The notes: generated by a model from the sequence alone, not told the origin. A stretch of DNA of 64,000 nucleotides from Sweltsa coloradensis (GCA_024449915.1 JAMZAV010001053.1:1-64000), one strand, 5' to 3'. Counted from the first letter of the stretch, positions 22,023 to 33,186 are shown. A program made the numbers and translations.

Positions 22023-22393
22023 GTCTGGGCCCGGGGTAGAATAGGCTCAGAGCATGGCTCTGCTAATCGTAAGAGGCGATTCAAGAGAAAAAGTCCACCT
22101 CGCAAACATCAGCTAGGAAGAGAGGAGTATGTTACTCCCCGAAACTAGAGGCGAGCTCTGGCAATTGTCGTCGGAGACCTTGCCCCTTCCCTTGACGACC
22201 CCCCGGCGACGATGACAATGACACAACGAACGATAACAAAGACGATGACGACCGCGACGTGAGAAACCCCCCTTTCCTCCCCTTACCCGTGGCTGGTTCT
22301 GACCAGCATGGGCTCCTCCTCCCCCCCCCCCCCCCCTTAGGCTAGAGTGGTGCATTATGACCTAACGGTTGACGCATCCTTAATCCAAATAAA
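22023..22393 (+). mobile_element. E SINE, full length, plus
   Basis: Complete from GTCTGGGCCCGGGGTAGAAT to CCTTAATCCAAATAAACC. A C run of about 16 bases lies near 22320-22336. It is the last plus-oriented copy before the minus-oriented block begins. Confidence 0.8.
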
Positions 22394-22761
22394 CCAAAAT
22401 ACCAAACCAAAATATTTTTAATTGTTCTACAATGGATAATAATAATAACAACTAATCACTTTCTGAATAATTCGAGGCTCACATGCTCAAGTTTTTCGTA
22501 TCTTCCATTACACTTTCGAGGTAAGAAATTCACATTGACAGCTTGGTTATCACTAATTACCTGAAGGTAAACATAAACAATTAAAGTCTAGTTTAACCAA
22601 CAACCAATACAGACTCTCTTACAAAATAACTTCCAGTTAGCTAACTAGAACCTTGAAAAACATGGTGGAACGATGTCAAGTTTAAACATTTTTAAACTCA
22701 AGTTTAAAAACAACTGGAAGTTAGTTAAACTTAAGTTTTAATTCATTTGGTGGAACCACAA
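22394..22761. other. No gene; boundary between two repeat-orientation blocks
   Basis: Contains ACTTCCAGTTAG (22629) and an inverted relative AACTGGAAGTTAG (22711) around AAGTTTAAACATTTTTAAAC. Left of here E and R copies are plus; right of here they are minus. Confidence 0.4.
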
Positions 22762-23090
22762 TACCACCTCTTTTCTACGTGAGAGTCGAGACGTAGGTGG
22801 ACGAATTTTATTAGTCAATGTGGGTATCACACTACGCAATTTGTTATTTTACAACACATCACAAGATGCTTGTCGCAAATCCAACAATCTTTGCTTGAAT
22901 CCCTCTTGACATCTGGAGCGGGAACTAGATTGAAATTAACGTCGCGACGCTGGGAAGCTTCCTTAGCAGCCCGATCAGCGTGTTCATTTCCCTCTATGCC
23001 CACGTGTCCAGGTATCCAGCAAAACTCTATGATATAACCAATTAACTTTAGTTTTTCTAAATAGAATTGGGTGTCTTGTACCAAATGTCA
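22762..23090 (-). pseudogene. R LINE RNase H fragment
   Basis: Minus-strand translation gives QDTQFYLEKL, WIPGHVGIEGNEHADRAAKE and the following linker, matching the copy at 59370-60179. Cut at both ends. A separate R tail lies 40 bases to the right. Confidence 0.75.
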
Positions 23091-23127
23091 TGGCTTTGTT
23101 GAGCTCGAAACAGTGAAAAAGTTCTTA

Positions 23128-23340
23128 CGACGACGTGAGAATCTAGGGCGCTTCAACCGTTTAGGTCATATTGCGCCGCCTGTGATATTGTTAGGTAATG
23201 AAATAAGTTTATGATGTTTTTATGAATACATTTTTTCTAAGTTTATAAAAGTAAGGAGATGATCGTGATAGAAAACGAACAAGTATTAAATTGGATATAA
23301 CAAATTGTGTTTGTTATGTTCTTGATTGGCTTTATATTTA
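23128..23340 (-). mobile_element. R LINE 3' tail
   Basis: Starts (on the plus strand) ACGACGTGAGAATCTAGGGC, the reversed terminus of R, and loses similarity after about 210 bases. Confidence 0.65.
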
Positions 23341-23505
23341 ATGTCCACCACTGAAAACAAGTTCGGAGACTGAGTGGGTAGACCCTAGAAACGAATGTTT
23401 CAATTTAATTTTTATTTAAAAACTATTCTGACCAGAGCCAGCCACAGACCAGTAGTGAGACTGGACACTGCAGAAATTGGTTTTCATATTTACAGACTAT
23501 TATAC

Positions 23506-23868
23506 GTTTATTTGGATTAAGGATGCGTCAAACATTACGCTCAACCCAGCCTATGAGATATGGGGAGGAAAGTCCCATTCTGGCCTGAACCAGCGACGGG
23601 TCAAGGAAGAATGGGATGTTATGACGTCGCAATCGTCATCGTCTTTGTTATCGTTTGTGTTGTTATGGTCATTATCGTCGGAGATGTCCTCAAAGGAAAT
23701 GGGAATGGTTCCCGACGACGATTGCCAGAGCTCGCTCACTTAAGTTTTGGAGAGAAATATACTCCCCTCTTACTAGCTGATGATTGCGAGATGGACCTTA
23801 TCTCTTTCCTCGCCTTTTACGATTAGTTGAGCCATGCTCTGGGCCAATTCTACCCCGGGCTCAGACAG
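23506..23868 (-). mobile_element. E SINE, near full length
   Basis: Reversed tail GTTTATTTGGATTAAGGATG at the left, head CCCCGGGCTCAGAC at the right. An antisense open frame reflects composition, not coding. Confidence 0.75.
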
Positions 23869-23982
23869 GGTATATCTAATTCAACCAACGCAGAGGATGG
23901 CTAGACGCAGACACAGGCCTACATTGTAGTTCAGATTCTTGCTTTCACCATTAGGACTATCTATAGTACAAGACAGAGATTG

Positions 23983-24109
23983 AAGTAGGGACGTGTCAAC
24001 CACTAGGTCAAAATTCATCTCTATAAACTTGGGGATATGGGGTGGTAGGTCCCATGCTGGTCAGAACCAGTCACGATTATTGGGAAGAAAAGTCTTTGTC
24101 ATCGTTCAA
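23983..24109 (-). mobile_element. E SINE, 3' third
   Basis: Keeps the tail and the CATGCTGGTCAGAACCAG hairpin, then stops at a CATTA microsatellite. Confidence 0.6.
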
Positions 24110-24141
24110 CATTACATTACATTACATTACAACGTTACATG
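24109..24141. repeat. (ACATT)n microsatellite
   Basis: About six pentamer units, immediately after a truncated E copy. Confidence 0.8.
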
Positions 24142-24256
24142 TATATGTTTGTTTTGTCCTATATTTAATTTGCGCAAGTGGAATGTATATTCTGTTGCAA
24201 ATAAAGACTTTATAATAATAACTCATTCAATATAGACCTGCTATCTAAATAGTCTT

Positions 24257-24375
24257 GTCTATTTGGTCCAAGAGTGAGTCAATCATTTTATCATATTGCT
24301 CCACGCAAGCCCAGGGAATATGGGGAGGGCACAAATGTGCTGGCAGAACCAGCCATGGATAGGTTAAGAATGGGG
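24257..24375 (-). mobile_element. E-like fragment, diverged
   Basis: AATATGGGGAGGGCACAAAT and GCTGGCAGAACCAGCC follow the E pattern; the hairpin GCTGG/CCAGC is kept although the loop differs. Confidence 0.4.
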
Positions 24376-25737
24376 TGGCCTGAATATAGTTCAAAGTGAT
24401 ACAAGGCCTATGCTGGCTGGACGCAGCCATATCGTAGAGAGACAAGTCACCCTAGTGCAGAAATTCCCAGCCTTCCTTGTAGCCTAGCTGTTTAGCAAGG
24501 CCCCTACCAATCATGCTGTCGAGGCCAGGCCTGCAGTATACAACAAAATTCAAGTCAATCATAGACAAAGCAACTCTTTTATCCTCAGCTCTTCAATTAA
24601 TTGTCTTCTATTAAAGCAAAACGTAATATTTGTGACGATATTCAATATTATCTAAGCCAATTGTGCAAACACGTCTGACTTAGCTCTGTGTGGCGTTTAT
24701 ACCTCCGCTTGTTTGGGGTTTACAACAATGTGTGAAGTGAAATAACCCCACGCGTCTGCGTCGTAGCACTACTTTCATTGCTCTCCGTAAAGAAATAGAT
24801 TCTAGTATATATTTTCTTAGCGTTTGATTTATGTGCAATTACAAAGCTGTTACCAATAATAAATTATTGCCATATTTGTTTCTAATATATTCTGTAGTAA
24901 AAGGATTATGTTTATCAAGTAATTTAGTTTAGCAATCATCGATGTGAACACCGCACTACTTACATGTGAAGCTGCATCTTCGCGGCCGTGACTTTTGCGC
25001 GGGCTTACTTCATAAGTTGCGCAAATGCGTCGTGAAGCTGCATTAAAGCGGCAGCGATACAGCATAAGCTGCGCAGATGCATAGCGTTGGGTTAACATCT
25101 TAATGACAATATGACTAAGCTGTGGTTGTTTAATTTCACTTATTCATTTCTATAATCATTTTGGAAAGAATGTTGATTTCGTTTAGTTTAGGCGCCGGTA
25201 AACCATGGGTATAAATTTAACATTAAAATTTAAAAAACATATCTCGTAAATAACCTTATCCGCAATAGATTAGCCGGATAAAGCCTTTCGAAAAATAGAC
25301 TAACTGTATTTCATTATGATCACTAGTATAGTTTTAATCCCTACATTCAATAAATCTTGATAGGGCCTTTGTAAATTAGAAGTGAAGAAAGAAAAATATT
25401 ACTTATAAAACATCCAGATAAATCTAAGTTAGGTGGGTAATCTTAGTAGCGTTATAGCAAGTTGTGTGTAAATAATGATTGTTTATTGGAAAATAAATTA
25501 AAAAAAGTGATTCTGAAAAGAATATTTATTCAAAGATAATTTGATCGCATTTCGTGGCAATCTTTAATTTTGACTTCTAGACTGCGGGGGGCAACGGTCA
25601 AAAAGGGCACTCTTTTAAGTGTGTTCTCTCCTCGCGGAGAAGCGCCCAAAGAACTTATGGAAAACCTGATGTTTTGCTGAGAACAATAATATCGTAGAAT
25701 ATATTGTAGAATCGAAAGTAATTATCCCAAGAGAGAT
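24376..25737. other. No recognised feature
   Basis: Contains near-repeats TGAAGCTGCAT (24966 and 25031) and CATAAGTTGCGCAAATGCG versus CATAAGCTGCGCAGATGC, suggesting an old local duplication of about 60 bases. No gene is supported. Confidence 0.35.
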
Positions 25738-25775
25738 TAATGACGACGAGAGAAACTAGGGCGCTTGAACCGGAT
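25738..25775 (-). mobile_element. R LINE terminus only
   Basis: About 38 bases: ATGACGACGAGAGAAACTAG then GGCGCTTGAACCGG, cut before the GTCATATTGC block. Confidence 0.45.
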
Positions 25776-25831
25776 ACCATGCATGTGCGTATTATTTCAA
25801 TTTAGTTTTCTTAGTTTATGATTTTCTTTTG

Positions 25832-26038
25832 TTTATTTGGATTAAGGACGCGTCAACCGTTAGGTCATAATGCACCTCTCTAACCTAGGGGGGAAGGAGA
25901 GGAGCCCATGCTGGTCAGAACCAGCCACGGTTAAGGGGAGGAAAGGCGGTTCACACGTCGCGGTCGTCATTGTCTTCGTCATCGTTCGTGGTGTCATCGT
26001 CGTCATCGTCGTCGAGGGGTCGTCAAGGGATGAAAGGA
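25832..26038 (-). mobile_element. E SINE, head missing
   Basis: Ends within the GTCGTCAAGGGA block; the stem-loops of the head are absent. Confidence 0.7.
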
Positions 26039-26257
26039 ATTAAAGCTTCAAAGGGGTATTCAAAGCTCAATTAAAAAATATATATTTCATTCAGGCTATC
26101 TAGTTATGAATTTAGAAATTAACAGAAAATTATTGGGTCCACAATGCCCCCCCCACCCCACAAAAAAATGTAAAGCATGGTATTTTTTGACCTAGGTCCC
26201 ATCGGCAAAAATCTCTCGTTACTTACGTATTGCTGGGTTCGAATAAGAGATTAAGAA

Positions 26258-26335
26258 ACTTTGTCGCCGTTATCATTATTGAAGCTATATAGTCATATGA
26301 TTGGGAGAGATCTAATTGCGCACACAAGGAATCAT
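26258..26335 (-). mobile_element. R LINE internal fragment
   Basis: TTTGTCGCCGTTATCATTAT to ATTGCGCACACAAGGAATCA matches the end of the R coding region in reverse. Confidence 0.5.
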
Positions 26336-26387
26336 TTTTTGGCCTGATAAAACCAAAGATATCTTTGATGCTGAACTGGATGTTTTA

Positions 26388-26434
26388 AGTTTATTTGGAT
26401 TAAGGGCGCGTCAACCGTGCGGTCGTAACGCGCA
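26388..26434 (-). mobile_element. E SINE tail remnant
   Basis: GTTTATTTGGATTAAGGGCG and a mutated shared tail (GTGCGGTCGTAACGCG). Confidence 0.45.
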
Positions 26435-26734
26435 ACTGAATGTTCAAATTAAGGACCAGACGAACACAAAGTATACGGCGCTCTGTTCAAACTGGAAGTA
26501 GAGTTAACACGGTATTGCTTGCGACTCTCATGCTACCGTGTGAATAACACTTTTAAGTAAGGATGGCCGGTGTAGGTGACTAACCAGGTTATTAAAGTGT
26601 TAGGTAACTGATAGGAAGGTTTCTCAACTTCATTAATTGGGAAACACTCCCGTAGGTCCTGATACCCCGCTGAGATAGATTGTTTAATTTCTGTATTGAT
26701 GTCCATATGATACGGGAATGCCCGAGGGCTGTTA

Positions 26735-26945
26735 CAGAGGACTCACTACCAGCATTCGCATTAACTACTGAAGAAAACCTCGGGGAAAACTTTCAGTCAG
26801 GATTGCCGGTGGTGGGATTCGAGTCCGTGACCTCCCTCATATCAGAGTCTCACACGCTACGTATGACTATCTCTTTGCTCAGAATTAGAGTGATCTCGGA
26901 ATTACTTGCGACTCGCACGCTACCTGGTGAGGAATTGAGAGACTA
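26735..26945 (-). mobile_element. tRNA-derived SINE H fragment
   Basis: Minus strand reads GGTCACGGACTCGAATCCC, a B-box-like block, followed by ACCGGCAATCCTGACTG and a GTTTTCCCCGAGG tract. The same order occurs at 45474-45880. Confidence 0.5.
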
Positions 26946-27010
26946 GCATGCTTTGTAGACAATTTCTCAAACAAATCTTTGCACAAGTATCTCATAGGAC
27001 ACTCCAAATA

Positions 27011-27262
27011 GATGTAGTACGACGACGTGAGAAACTTGGGAGCTTCAACCGTTGAGGTCATATTATTGCACAGCATGTGTTATTGTTAGTTAAATGAGTT
27101 ATTGGTGTGTTCGTTGGTATTGTGTTCTTAGTTAATGAAATTAACGAATATTGTAGAGATGGTAGTGTTAGCAAAAGAAAAATTATGTTTCAATAAAAAT
27201 GTGTGTAAAATTATTAACGTAAAAAGATTGTCGTCGTTATCATACGATTGATGACTAAATCA
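27011..27262 (-). mobile_element. R LINE 3' tail
   Basis: Diverged terminus (GGGAGCTTCAACCGTTGAGG) and about 250 bases of tail up to TTGTCGTCGTTATCATA. Confidence 0.6.
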
Positions 27263-27462
27263 CAACCTTCCTGTTCTATGACACGTTTCCGCTATGTTCA
27301 GAAATGTTTTAAAACAATTTGAGACAGGACAAATCAACGAACCTTTCACGTCTGGTTGTCTGAGCGCGGAACTTGGTTGGCGACTACATCAACTGAAGCC
27401 GTGGACACCTGAAACAAGACAAGGATAGGGAGAATTAGATTGAATGGATTTGTGTACATTTT

Positions 27463-27832
27463 TTATTTGGATTGACGGAGCGTCAAACCCTTAGGACATA
27501 ATGCGCCACTTTATCTTAGGGGATATGTGAAGCAGGAGCCCATGCTGGTCAGAACCAGCCACGGGTAGGAGGAGGAAGGGGGTCTCTCACGTCTCGATCG
27601 TCATCGTCTTTGGTATCGTTCTTTGTGTAATTGTCATCGTCGTCGGTAAGGTCGTCAAGGGAAAGAAAAGGCGTCCCGACGACACTTGCCAGAGCTCGCC
27701 TCTAGTTTCGGGGAGTAAAACACTCCCCTCTTTATAGCTGATGATTGCGTGGTGGACTTTCTGTCTTGATTCGCCTTGTACGATTAGCAGAGCCATGTTC
27801 GTGGCCAGTTCTACCCCGGGGCCAGAAAGAGA
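27463..27832 (-). mobile_element. E SINE, full length
   Basis: Tail is mutated (GGAGCGTCAAACCCTTAGGA) but the head hairpins and the GGGGAGTAAAACACTCCCC stem remain. Confidence 0.75.
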
Positions 27833-28044
27833 AAGAACTCCGGATAAATAAATAAAAAGTTCGCGCCATAATTCAAGATGGCCGCGAAATAAGATAAGAA
27901 ACACATCTCTTTTAAGTTTATCCAATAAAATGGATGCTCAGTATGTATAAGTACAGATATTTGCATGTTCTCTAATTTGATTATGATGATTTCTTAAATC
28001 GATAGCTACATGCTCGATTCTAATATGACTCCACTTTTGCATTA

Positions 28045-28182
28045 TTGATGTTTGAGACGATGATGGGTGATAGATGAGGGTGCAGGACAATTACTAAAAC
28101 TCAGGTATTAAGCTGGACACGAACCCGCGAACTCGTAGTGACAAACGCTTCAGGGCGTCAACTATACCCACCCAATTTAGAA
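28045..28182 (-). mobile_element. tRNA-derived SINE fragment (J)
   Basis: Minus strand: GCGGGTTCGTGTCC (B box), then CTCATCTATCACCCATCATC and GTCTCAAAC, the body block also present in the 5S-derived SINE. The tRNA-like head is upstream (ACGCCCTGAAGCGTTTGTCA) but does not fold cleanly by eye. Confidence 0.45.
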
Positions 28183-28184
28183 CC

Positions 28185-28268
28185 CCGTGAGAAACTAGGG
28201 CGCTTCAACAGAGTGGGTCATATTGCGCCGCATGTGATAATGTTGGTGATAAATTGATAGAGTTTGTT
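28185..28268 (-). mobile_element. R LINE terminus, short
   Basis: CGTGAGAAACTAGGGCGCTT followed by CATATTGCGCCGCATGTGAT, then similarity fades. Confidence 0.55.
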
Positions 28269-28397
28269 GTTTGTTGATGATAACTACAGGGCTAGGATGT
28301 TCCTGACATCTCCTGGTGTTTCTTTTGGTAAATACATGCCTCTAAATAGTTCTAAGTTTGTTTTAAGGCTCTGGGACAAAATCTACTTCGGGCCCAG

Positions 28398-28530
28398 ACG
28401 GGGGTGCGTCGTGGTCGTCATCGACTATGTCTTCGTTTGTGTTGTCATGTTGGTGTCGTCGGGGAGGTCGTCAAGGGGATGGGGAGGGGTCCACGACGAC
28501 GACTGCCAGAGCTCGCCTCTAGTTTCGGGG
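28398..28530 (-). mobile_element. E SINE, middle part
   Basis: GTGGTCGTCATCGAC to CTCGCCTCTAGTTTCGGGG. A piece of head sequence (CGGGCCCAGACGGGGG) precedes it, so two E copies are joined here. Confidence 0.6.
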
Positions 28531-28640
28531 ATTTATGTTGCTCGTACAGAAATGAAAGTAATTGCAGACACCAATGAGTTGAAACCACCTGTGATTCCCT
28601 ACAAGAGTAGTGTTTCATGACAAACTTGTCACGATCCAAC

Positions 28641-28900
28641 GACGACGTGAGAAACTATGACACTCGAAAGGTCATATTGCACGGCCAGTGGCATTGTACG
28701 TTTAAGAACTAACTTTTGTGTTAGTTTTTGTTATATTGTTTTCTCACTTAAGAACGAATAGAATAGGATAAAGACTATGGCGATAAAAAATATTATTTTG
28801 TTTGAAATATGTACAGTTTAGATAATTAATTATAGTGAAACAAATTACTTCGAATAAAAGTTTTAAAAAAGTTTGGCGACGTTGTCATATCCATTTAAGG
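28641..28900 (-). mobile_element. R LINE 3' tail, old
   Basis: Terminus ACGACGACGTGAGAAACTAT; the shared tail has lost the AACCGGTT core. It ends near GGCGACGTTGTCATATCC, the end of the R coding region. Confidence 0.55.
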
Positions 28901-28947
28901 TAAACAACAACGAGTTAGATATTTTCATTTATAAAACCAAGTTTTAA

Positions 28948-29272
28948 GGATTCAGGGCGCGTCAACCGTCAGGTCGTAATGCGATACTCTCGCCTTGGGG
29001 ATACGGGAGTAAAATCCTCTGCCAGTCAGAACCAGTCACGGGTAGGGGAGGAACGTGGAGGTGTTCGTAACGCGGTAGTTATCGTCAATGTCGTCGTCAT
29101 CAAGAAGGTCGTCCAGGGAAGAGGGAGAGGTCAACGACGACTACTGCCAGAGCTCGCCTGAAGATTTGGGGAGCAATATACTGCCCTACTTACTAGCTGA
29201 TGTTTGCGAGATGGACTTTATCTCTTTCCTCGCCTAATGCGATTTGCAGAGCCATGCTCTGGGCCAAGCTAG
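28948..29272 (-). mobile_element. E SINE, near full length, diverged
   Basis: GTCAGAACCAGTCACGGGTA and GCAGAGCCATGCTCTGGGCC are kept. The head stops after GGGCC. Confidence 0.65.
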
Positions 29273-29689
29273 GAAATGATTTGCAAGTTTGATAAAGTTC
29301 TTGTTAAAAGGATAGGACTTTGAGCTAAAGCTATTAGACCAGAACACAGGTAGGGAAACCCTCCCCCCCCCCCTGCGAAGAAATGGAGACCCATATATTA
29401 TGTTAGGGTGGTTATTTTGGAGTAGAAATCCACTTGTTGGCCAGTTGGCCAGTGGTGGGTGCGGGGTACAGGGGTGCCTAAAGGGTCAATTGTGCTGTTT
29501 TTCGTGACTGTTTTTATTTTTTTAGGGCCAAACCATTGAACGAAATCTATTTTTGACTTTTGATTCGTGTAAGAAATGAAAAATAACATTTTATACATAT
29601 TTTTATTTTCTTGTATGTACCGGAAATAACAATTTTGAGTTTTCCAAAATCAAAGTCAAAATGGCCCCAAATTGCCCGTTTTGGTAAAA
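29273..29689. other. No recognised feature
   Basis: TATTATGTTAGGGTGGTTAT near 29395 echoes TTATGTTAGGGTGAACAT near 29698, so it may be an older copy of repeat O. Confidence 0.35.
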
Positions 29690-29900
29690 ACTGATAAATT
29701 ATGTTAGGGTGAACATTTTTTAGTAGAATCAGCCAAATTGAAGTGAAAGTGTGGTATTTAAACATTTTGTTTATGTATTAATTCAATTAAATTATTAAAA
29801 ATTAAAGAATGTATTATTTTTAACAGGGGTGTCCAAAATTGTTATTTTGAAAATTCATTCAAAATGCTAGTACCTAAGTAGGCCTATAGCTTGTGACAAG
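29690..29900. repeat. Repeat O, unit 1
   Basis: GTGGTATTTAAACATTTTGT, the AAATTATTAAAAATTAAAG tract, ACAGGGGTGTCCAAAATTGT and CAAAATGCTAGTA recur in the same order from 30090 to 30640. Confidence 0.6.
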
Positions 29901-30059
29901 TCATCTTTCGGGGATAAGTGATAGAAGCGTGAATTTTGGATCATTTACTCTGAAAAATTCAATAAGTCATTTGCCGGTGAATCCGCATCGAAAAATGTAC
30001 CCGTTCAGGGGTGACCATGGTGCACAGTTAGCGGTAGACATTATTTTCAAATAGACTAG

Positions 30060-30640
30060 GGGTGAGCCTTATAGAAGTAAAAGGGTGGTATTTAACATGT
30101 TGTCTTAAGTTTTTAATTCTATTTAATTATTTAAATCTAAAAAAATGTTTTATTTTTAACAGGGGTGTCCAAAATTGTTACATGTGACCTTATTTTTACT
30201 TATTTTTATTTTTGGTTTATTTGGAGACGCTTCAACCGTTGGGCCATAATGCACCACTCTATCCTAAGGGGGGTGGGGAGAAGGGGCCCATGCTGGTCAG
30301 AACCAGCCACGGGTAAGGGGAGGAAGGTGGTTTCTCACGTCCCGGTCGTTATCGTCTTTGTCATCGTTCATTGTGTCATTGTCATCATCGCCGGGGGGTC
30401 GTCAAGGGAAGGGAGCAAGGTCCCCGACGACGATTGCCAGAGCTCGCCTCTAGTTTCGGGGAGTAAGATACTACCCCTCTAACTAGCTGATGTTTGCGAG
30501 GTGGACTTTTTCTCTTAAATCGCCTTTTACGATTAGCAGAGCCATGCTCTGGGCCAATTCTACCCCGGGCCCAGATGGGGAACCCTTATTTCTAAAATAC
30601 GTTCAAAATGCTAGTAAACATAGCTTGTGATGACTCATTT
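30060..30640. repeat. Repeat O, unit 2, interrupted by an E SINE
   Basis: The second tandem unit is split just after TCCAAAATTGTTA: the E SINE at 30217-30578 fills the gap and the unit resumes with GTTCAAAATGCTAGTAAACA. The E copy is therefore younger than the tandem duplication. Confidence 0.6.
30217..30578 (-). mobile_element. E SINE, full length
   Basis: Well preserved, including GGGCCCAGATGGGG at the head end. Tail starts GTTTATTTGGAGACGCTTCA. Confidence 0.8.
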
Positions 30641-30894
30641 GAAAGGAATTTGAACACTCAACACGAATTTTATACATAATCAAACGTCAAGATCACCGGG
30701 GTCAATCAGGGTCACGACCTTTGAAATTAATTTATCATTTTGTTGTCTTAACACCATGAACAGACCACAGAAAAGTGTTTATGTTGATACTTTTTACCTT
30801 AATCGTTCGTCCAGGATAATATATGCACACAAAAAGAGCAATTCTATATTCAGGGTTGTACAAAATTACTTTCTGGGTCGTGAGTTTTCCAATA

Positions 30895-31051
30895 TACTGT
30901 CTAAATATACTAAATTTTCATTAAGATCGCATATGCCGTTTGCCCGGTAGAGAGCGAACAAACAGACAGAAAAACAAACAAAACAAAAACATTGGAGCAA
31001 AATTATTTGAGGGGTAAGTGAAATTGAAGTCTTCGCTTCGCTTATCCAATT
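30895..31051 (-). mobile_element. Helitron-like family C, 5' end only
   Basis: ATGCCGTTTGCCCGGTAGAG, the AAACAGACAGAAAAACAAAC tract and GAAGTCTTCGCTTCGC to ATCCAA match C over its 5' 150 bases. Confidence 0.55.
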
Positions 31052-31075
31052 TATATTGAAGTTCAGAAAGAAAAA

Positions 31076-31321
31076 TTGGATGTGCTGTTTCTTAGAAAGT
31101 GCTTAGTGGACGATGTTGATCTTGACACTAAGCATAATATTCTCAAAAGTAGGAACAGGTCCAGACTTTGGGGTGAGATGGTGGCAATCTATGTTTCTTT
31201 TGCAAGAACTGAAGCTTACAGTTTATCATTTTATCCTTGTGCTACAAGACTGAGGAGGGAACATTCTCTGGATCTAAATGCTCTGAACATAAAGACACAA
31301 TATTTTAGTTTGATTCATTAA
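31076..31321 (+). other. Unrecognised 81-codon open frame
   Basis: An ATG-initiated frame with mixed composition (MDVLFLRKCLVDDVDLDTK at the start, LRREHSLDLNALN near the end), lying between a family C end and an E copy and not obviously repeat-derived. It may be an exon or gene fragment. No motif is recognised. Confidence 0.2.
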
Positions 31322-31326
31322 GTGCG

Positions 31327-31468
31327 AGGGCGCTTCAACTGATAGGTGATAATGCGTCTCTCAATCCTAGGTAAGGGTAATAGGGTGGAAGGGACTATGC
31401 TGGTCCGAACCACCCACGGGTAAGGGGAGGAAAGGGGAATTCTCACGTCGCGGTCGTAATCGCCTCTG
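31327..31468 (-). mobile_element. E SINE, 3' third
   Basis: Stops at CACGTCGCGGTCGTAATCGC; an R tail follows 12 bases later. Confidence 0.6.
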
Positions 31469-31479
31469 TTAGTTAAATA

Positions 31480-31737
31480 AAGACGTGAGAAACTAGGGCG
31501 CTTCAACCGGTTAGGTCATATTGCGCCGCCTGTGACAATGAAAGTTGATGAGATGAGTTAATGGTGTGTTTTATGATTAGATTGTTTTCTTAGTGCATGA
31601 ATAACAAAATAAAATGATGATGACAGTAATAGCAAAGCAAAAGGTACATGTGTGAATGAAAATAAAGAAATTAAAGAAATGTGTATAATGTGAATTCAAT
31701 TTTGTTAAATAGTTTATTTTGGATGAGAAATTTAGAA
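31480..31737 (-). mobile_element. R LINE 3' tail
   Basis: Well-preserved terminus GACGTGAGAAACTAGGGCGC and about 255 bases of tail, ending at GAGAAATTTAGAAAGT where repeat K begins. Confidence 0.7.
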
Positions 31738-32645
31738 AGTCATAGTTATTATTTGCTCTTCAACAGTTGGTCATTCAATAATTTTAGCTTCTTGATTCAG
31801 CAACAACAGTTTGTGGCACAAACGATACACGGATCTCCAGGCTACCGACTTGGCAACACCGCAACGATCAGCAACTGATCTGAAAAGTTAACCAATGGTA
31901 TGGTGGTGCATGGTGGTGTATTGCACGACCTATAGCAATGCATGCTCTTGCCTTTTGCCTATATAGTGTGTATCTCAAATCTACATTATGACACTAGTCG
32001 TAATTCCGATACATTCAACAGCCGCAAACGCCCCGACGCACTTTGGCAGTGGCCCAATTCCGGCTCTGGCCCCTCGGAAACAACGGTACCAGGGACCTTC
32101 TGGTTTGTAAAGACCCGAGACGTATACCTAGAGAGTATTCTGTCACACTTTCAGCCCTCTAGCTGGTCGGCAAGGGGTAGAAGATTAAGCGTCAACTTGT
32201 GAATTTTTCGATGAGATTTGGTGGAGGCGCCGGGTCCGAGGTAAATCGCGAGTTTTGAAAACGAATTTCGCTTTCGTAAAAATAGAGTTGGGAATGTGAA
32301 ATTTCACACGCGCACACGATTCGTCAAGTTACTAATATGAAAGAAAAGTTTTGCTCCCGGCGCCGCGACGCCACGCGACGCCTGGCGTCGGTGCAAAGAA
32401 GGGCCCTACCTGGAGGCGTCCCCCATGGCAAATCCAAAACACACGGTAGACGAGGGTATCGTGTCAAAGTTTCAGATCCCTAGGTGCTCGGCAAGAGTAG
32501 AAAGACCAAGAGTGTAAAATTCCGAGTGAATTTGGTGGAGGTGCCGGGTCCGCAGTAGTTTAAAATCTTATTTCACACTTGTACGTACGCCAGGGCTCGA
32601 ACCGTTGATCTGAGAGAAAAATTACTTGAAAGAAAAACCTTGGAA
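31738..32645. repeat. GC-rich repeat K, copy 1
   Basis: Matches 51166-52497 (minus its insertion) over nearly its whole length. It has two related internal units of about 310 bases, marked by GCTGGTCGGCAAGGGGTAGA and GTGCTCGGCAAGAGTAGAAA, and by GGTGGAGGCGCCGGGTCC and GGTGGAGGTGCCGGGTCC. CGACGCCTGGCGTCG is a near-perfect palindrome. Near the right end, reversed GGTTCGAGCCCTGGCG looks like a tRNA T arm, so it may be a SINE-derived or satellite-like element. It has no coding capacity. Confidence 0.7.
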
Positions 32646-32990
32646 TAATGATATTTACGTTGACAATTATGTTTCCGAATCTCAAAAGAAACTATAATCA
32701 CCGAAATTCTGTACGTAAATATAATACGTAACATGTAAAATGGAGATACGAGATACGCCCATAGCAGAGATTAACTATCCTTAATGATTAGGTTAGCCAA
32801 TAACCAAAAAGTTATTATTGTTAATCAAGATCAATTTCTGGTCTCCCTTTACGAATGTCACGTTGATTGATTCTTTGTGGATGATTGTACATCACCTAAA
32901 AGTAAGTAAGATAAGTGCAATAATAATAACTTAGTAATTACAGCCATGAACGAGGCCTACACCCGTAAGGTGTTCTCAAATTGCTATAGG
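32646..32990. other. No recognised feature
   Basis: AT-rich; nothing was matched elsewhere in the window. Confidence 0.4.
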
Positions 32991-33162
32991 GCCAAAGGCT
33001 CCTCTCCGACGCCGATTGCCAGAGCTCGCCTCTAGTTTCGGAGAATAATATACTCCCTTTCTTACTAGCTGATGTTTGGGAGGTGGACTTTTTTCTCGTT
33101 CCTCGCATTTTATGATTAGCAAAGCCATGCTCTGGGCCAATTCTACCCCGGACCCAGACAGG
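32991..33162 (-). mobile_element. E SINE, 5' half
   Basis: From GACGCCGATTGCCAGAGCTC to CCCCGGACCCAGAC. The tail half is missing. Confidence 0.65.
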
Positions 33163-33186
33163 AATTTGCATTTTTTAAAGTTCATT

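Noticed and set aside
24109..24141. CRISPR-like short direct repeats
   Set aside because: Pentamer microsatellite; no spacers, and the genome is not prokaryotic. No CRISPR array or operon was found.
32220..32560. A coding gene in the GC-rich repeat K
   Set aside because: Frames are short and not shared between the two K copies; the conservation is at DNA level across internal units.
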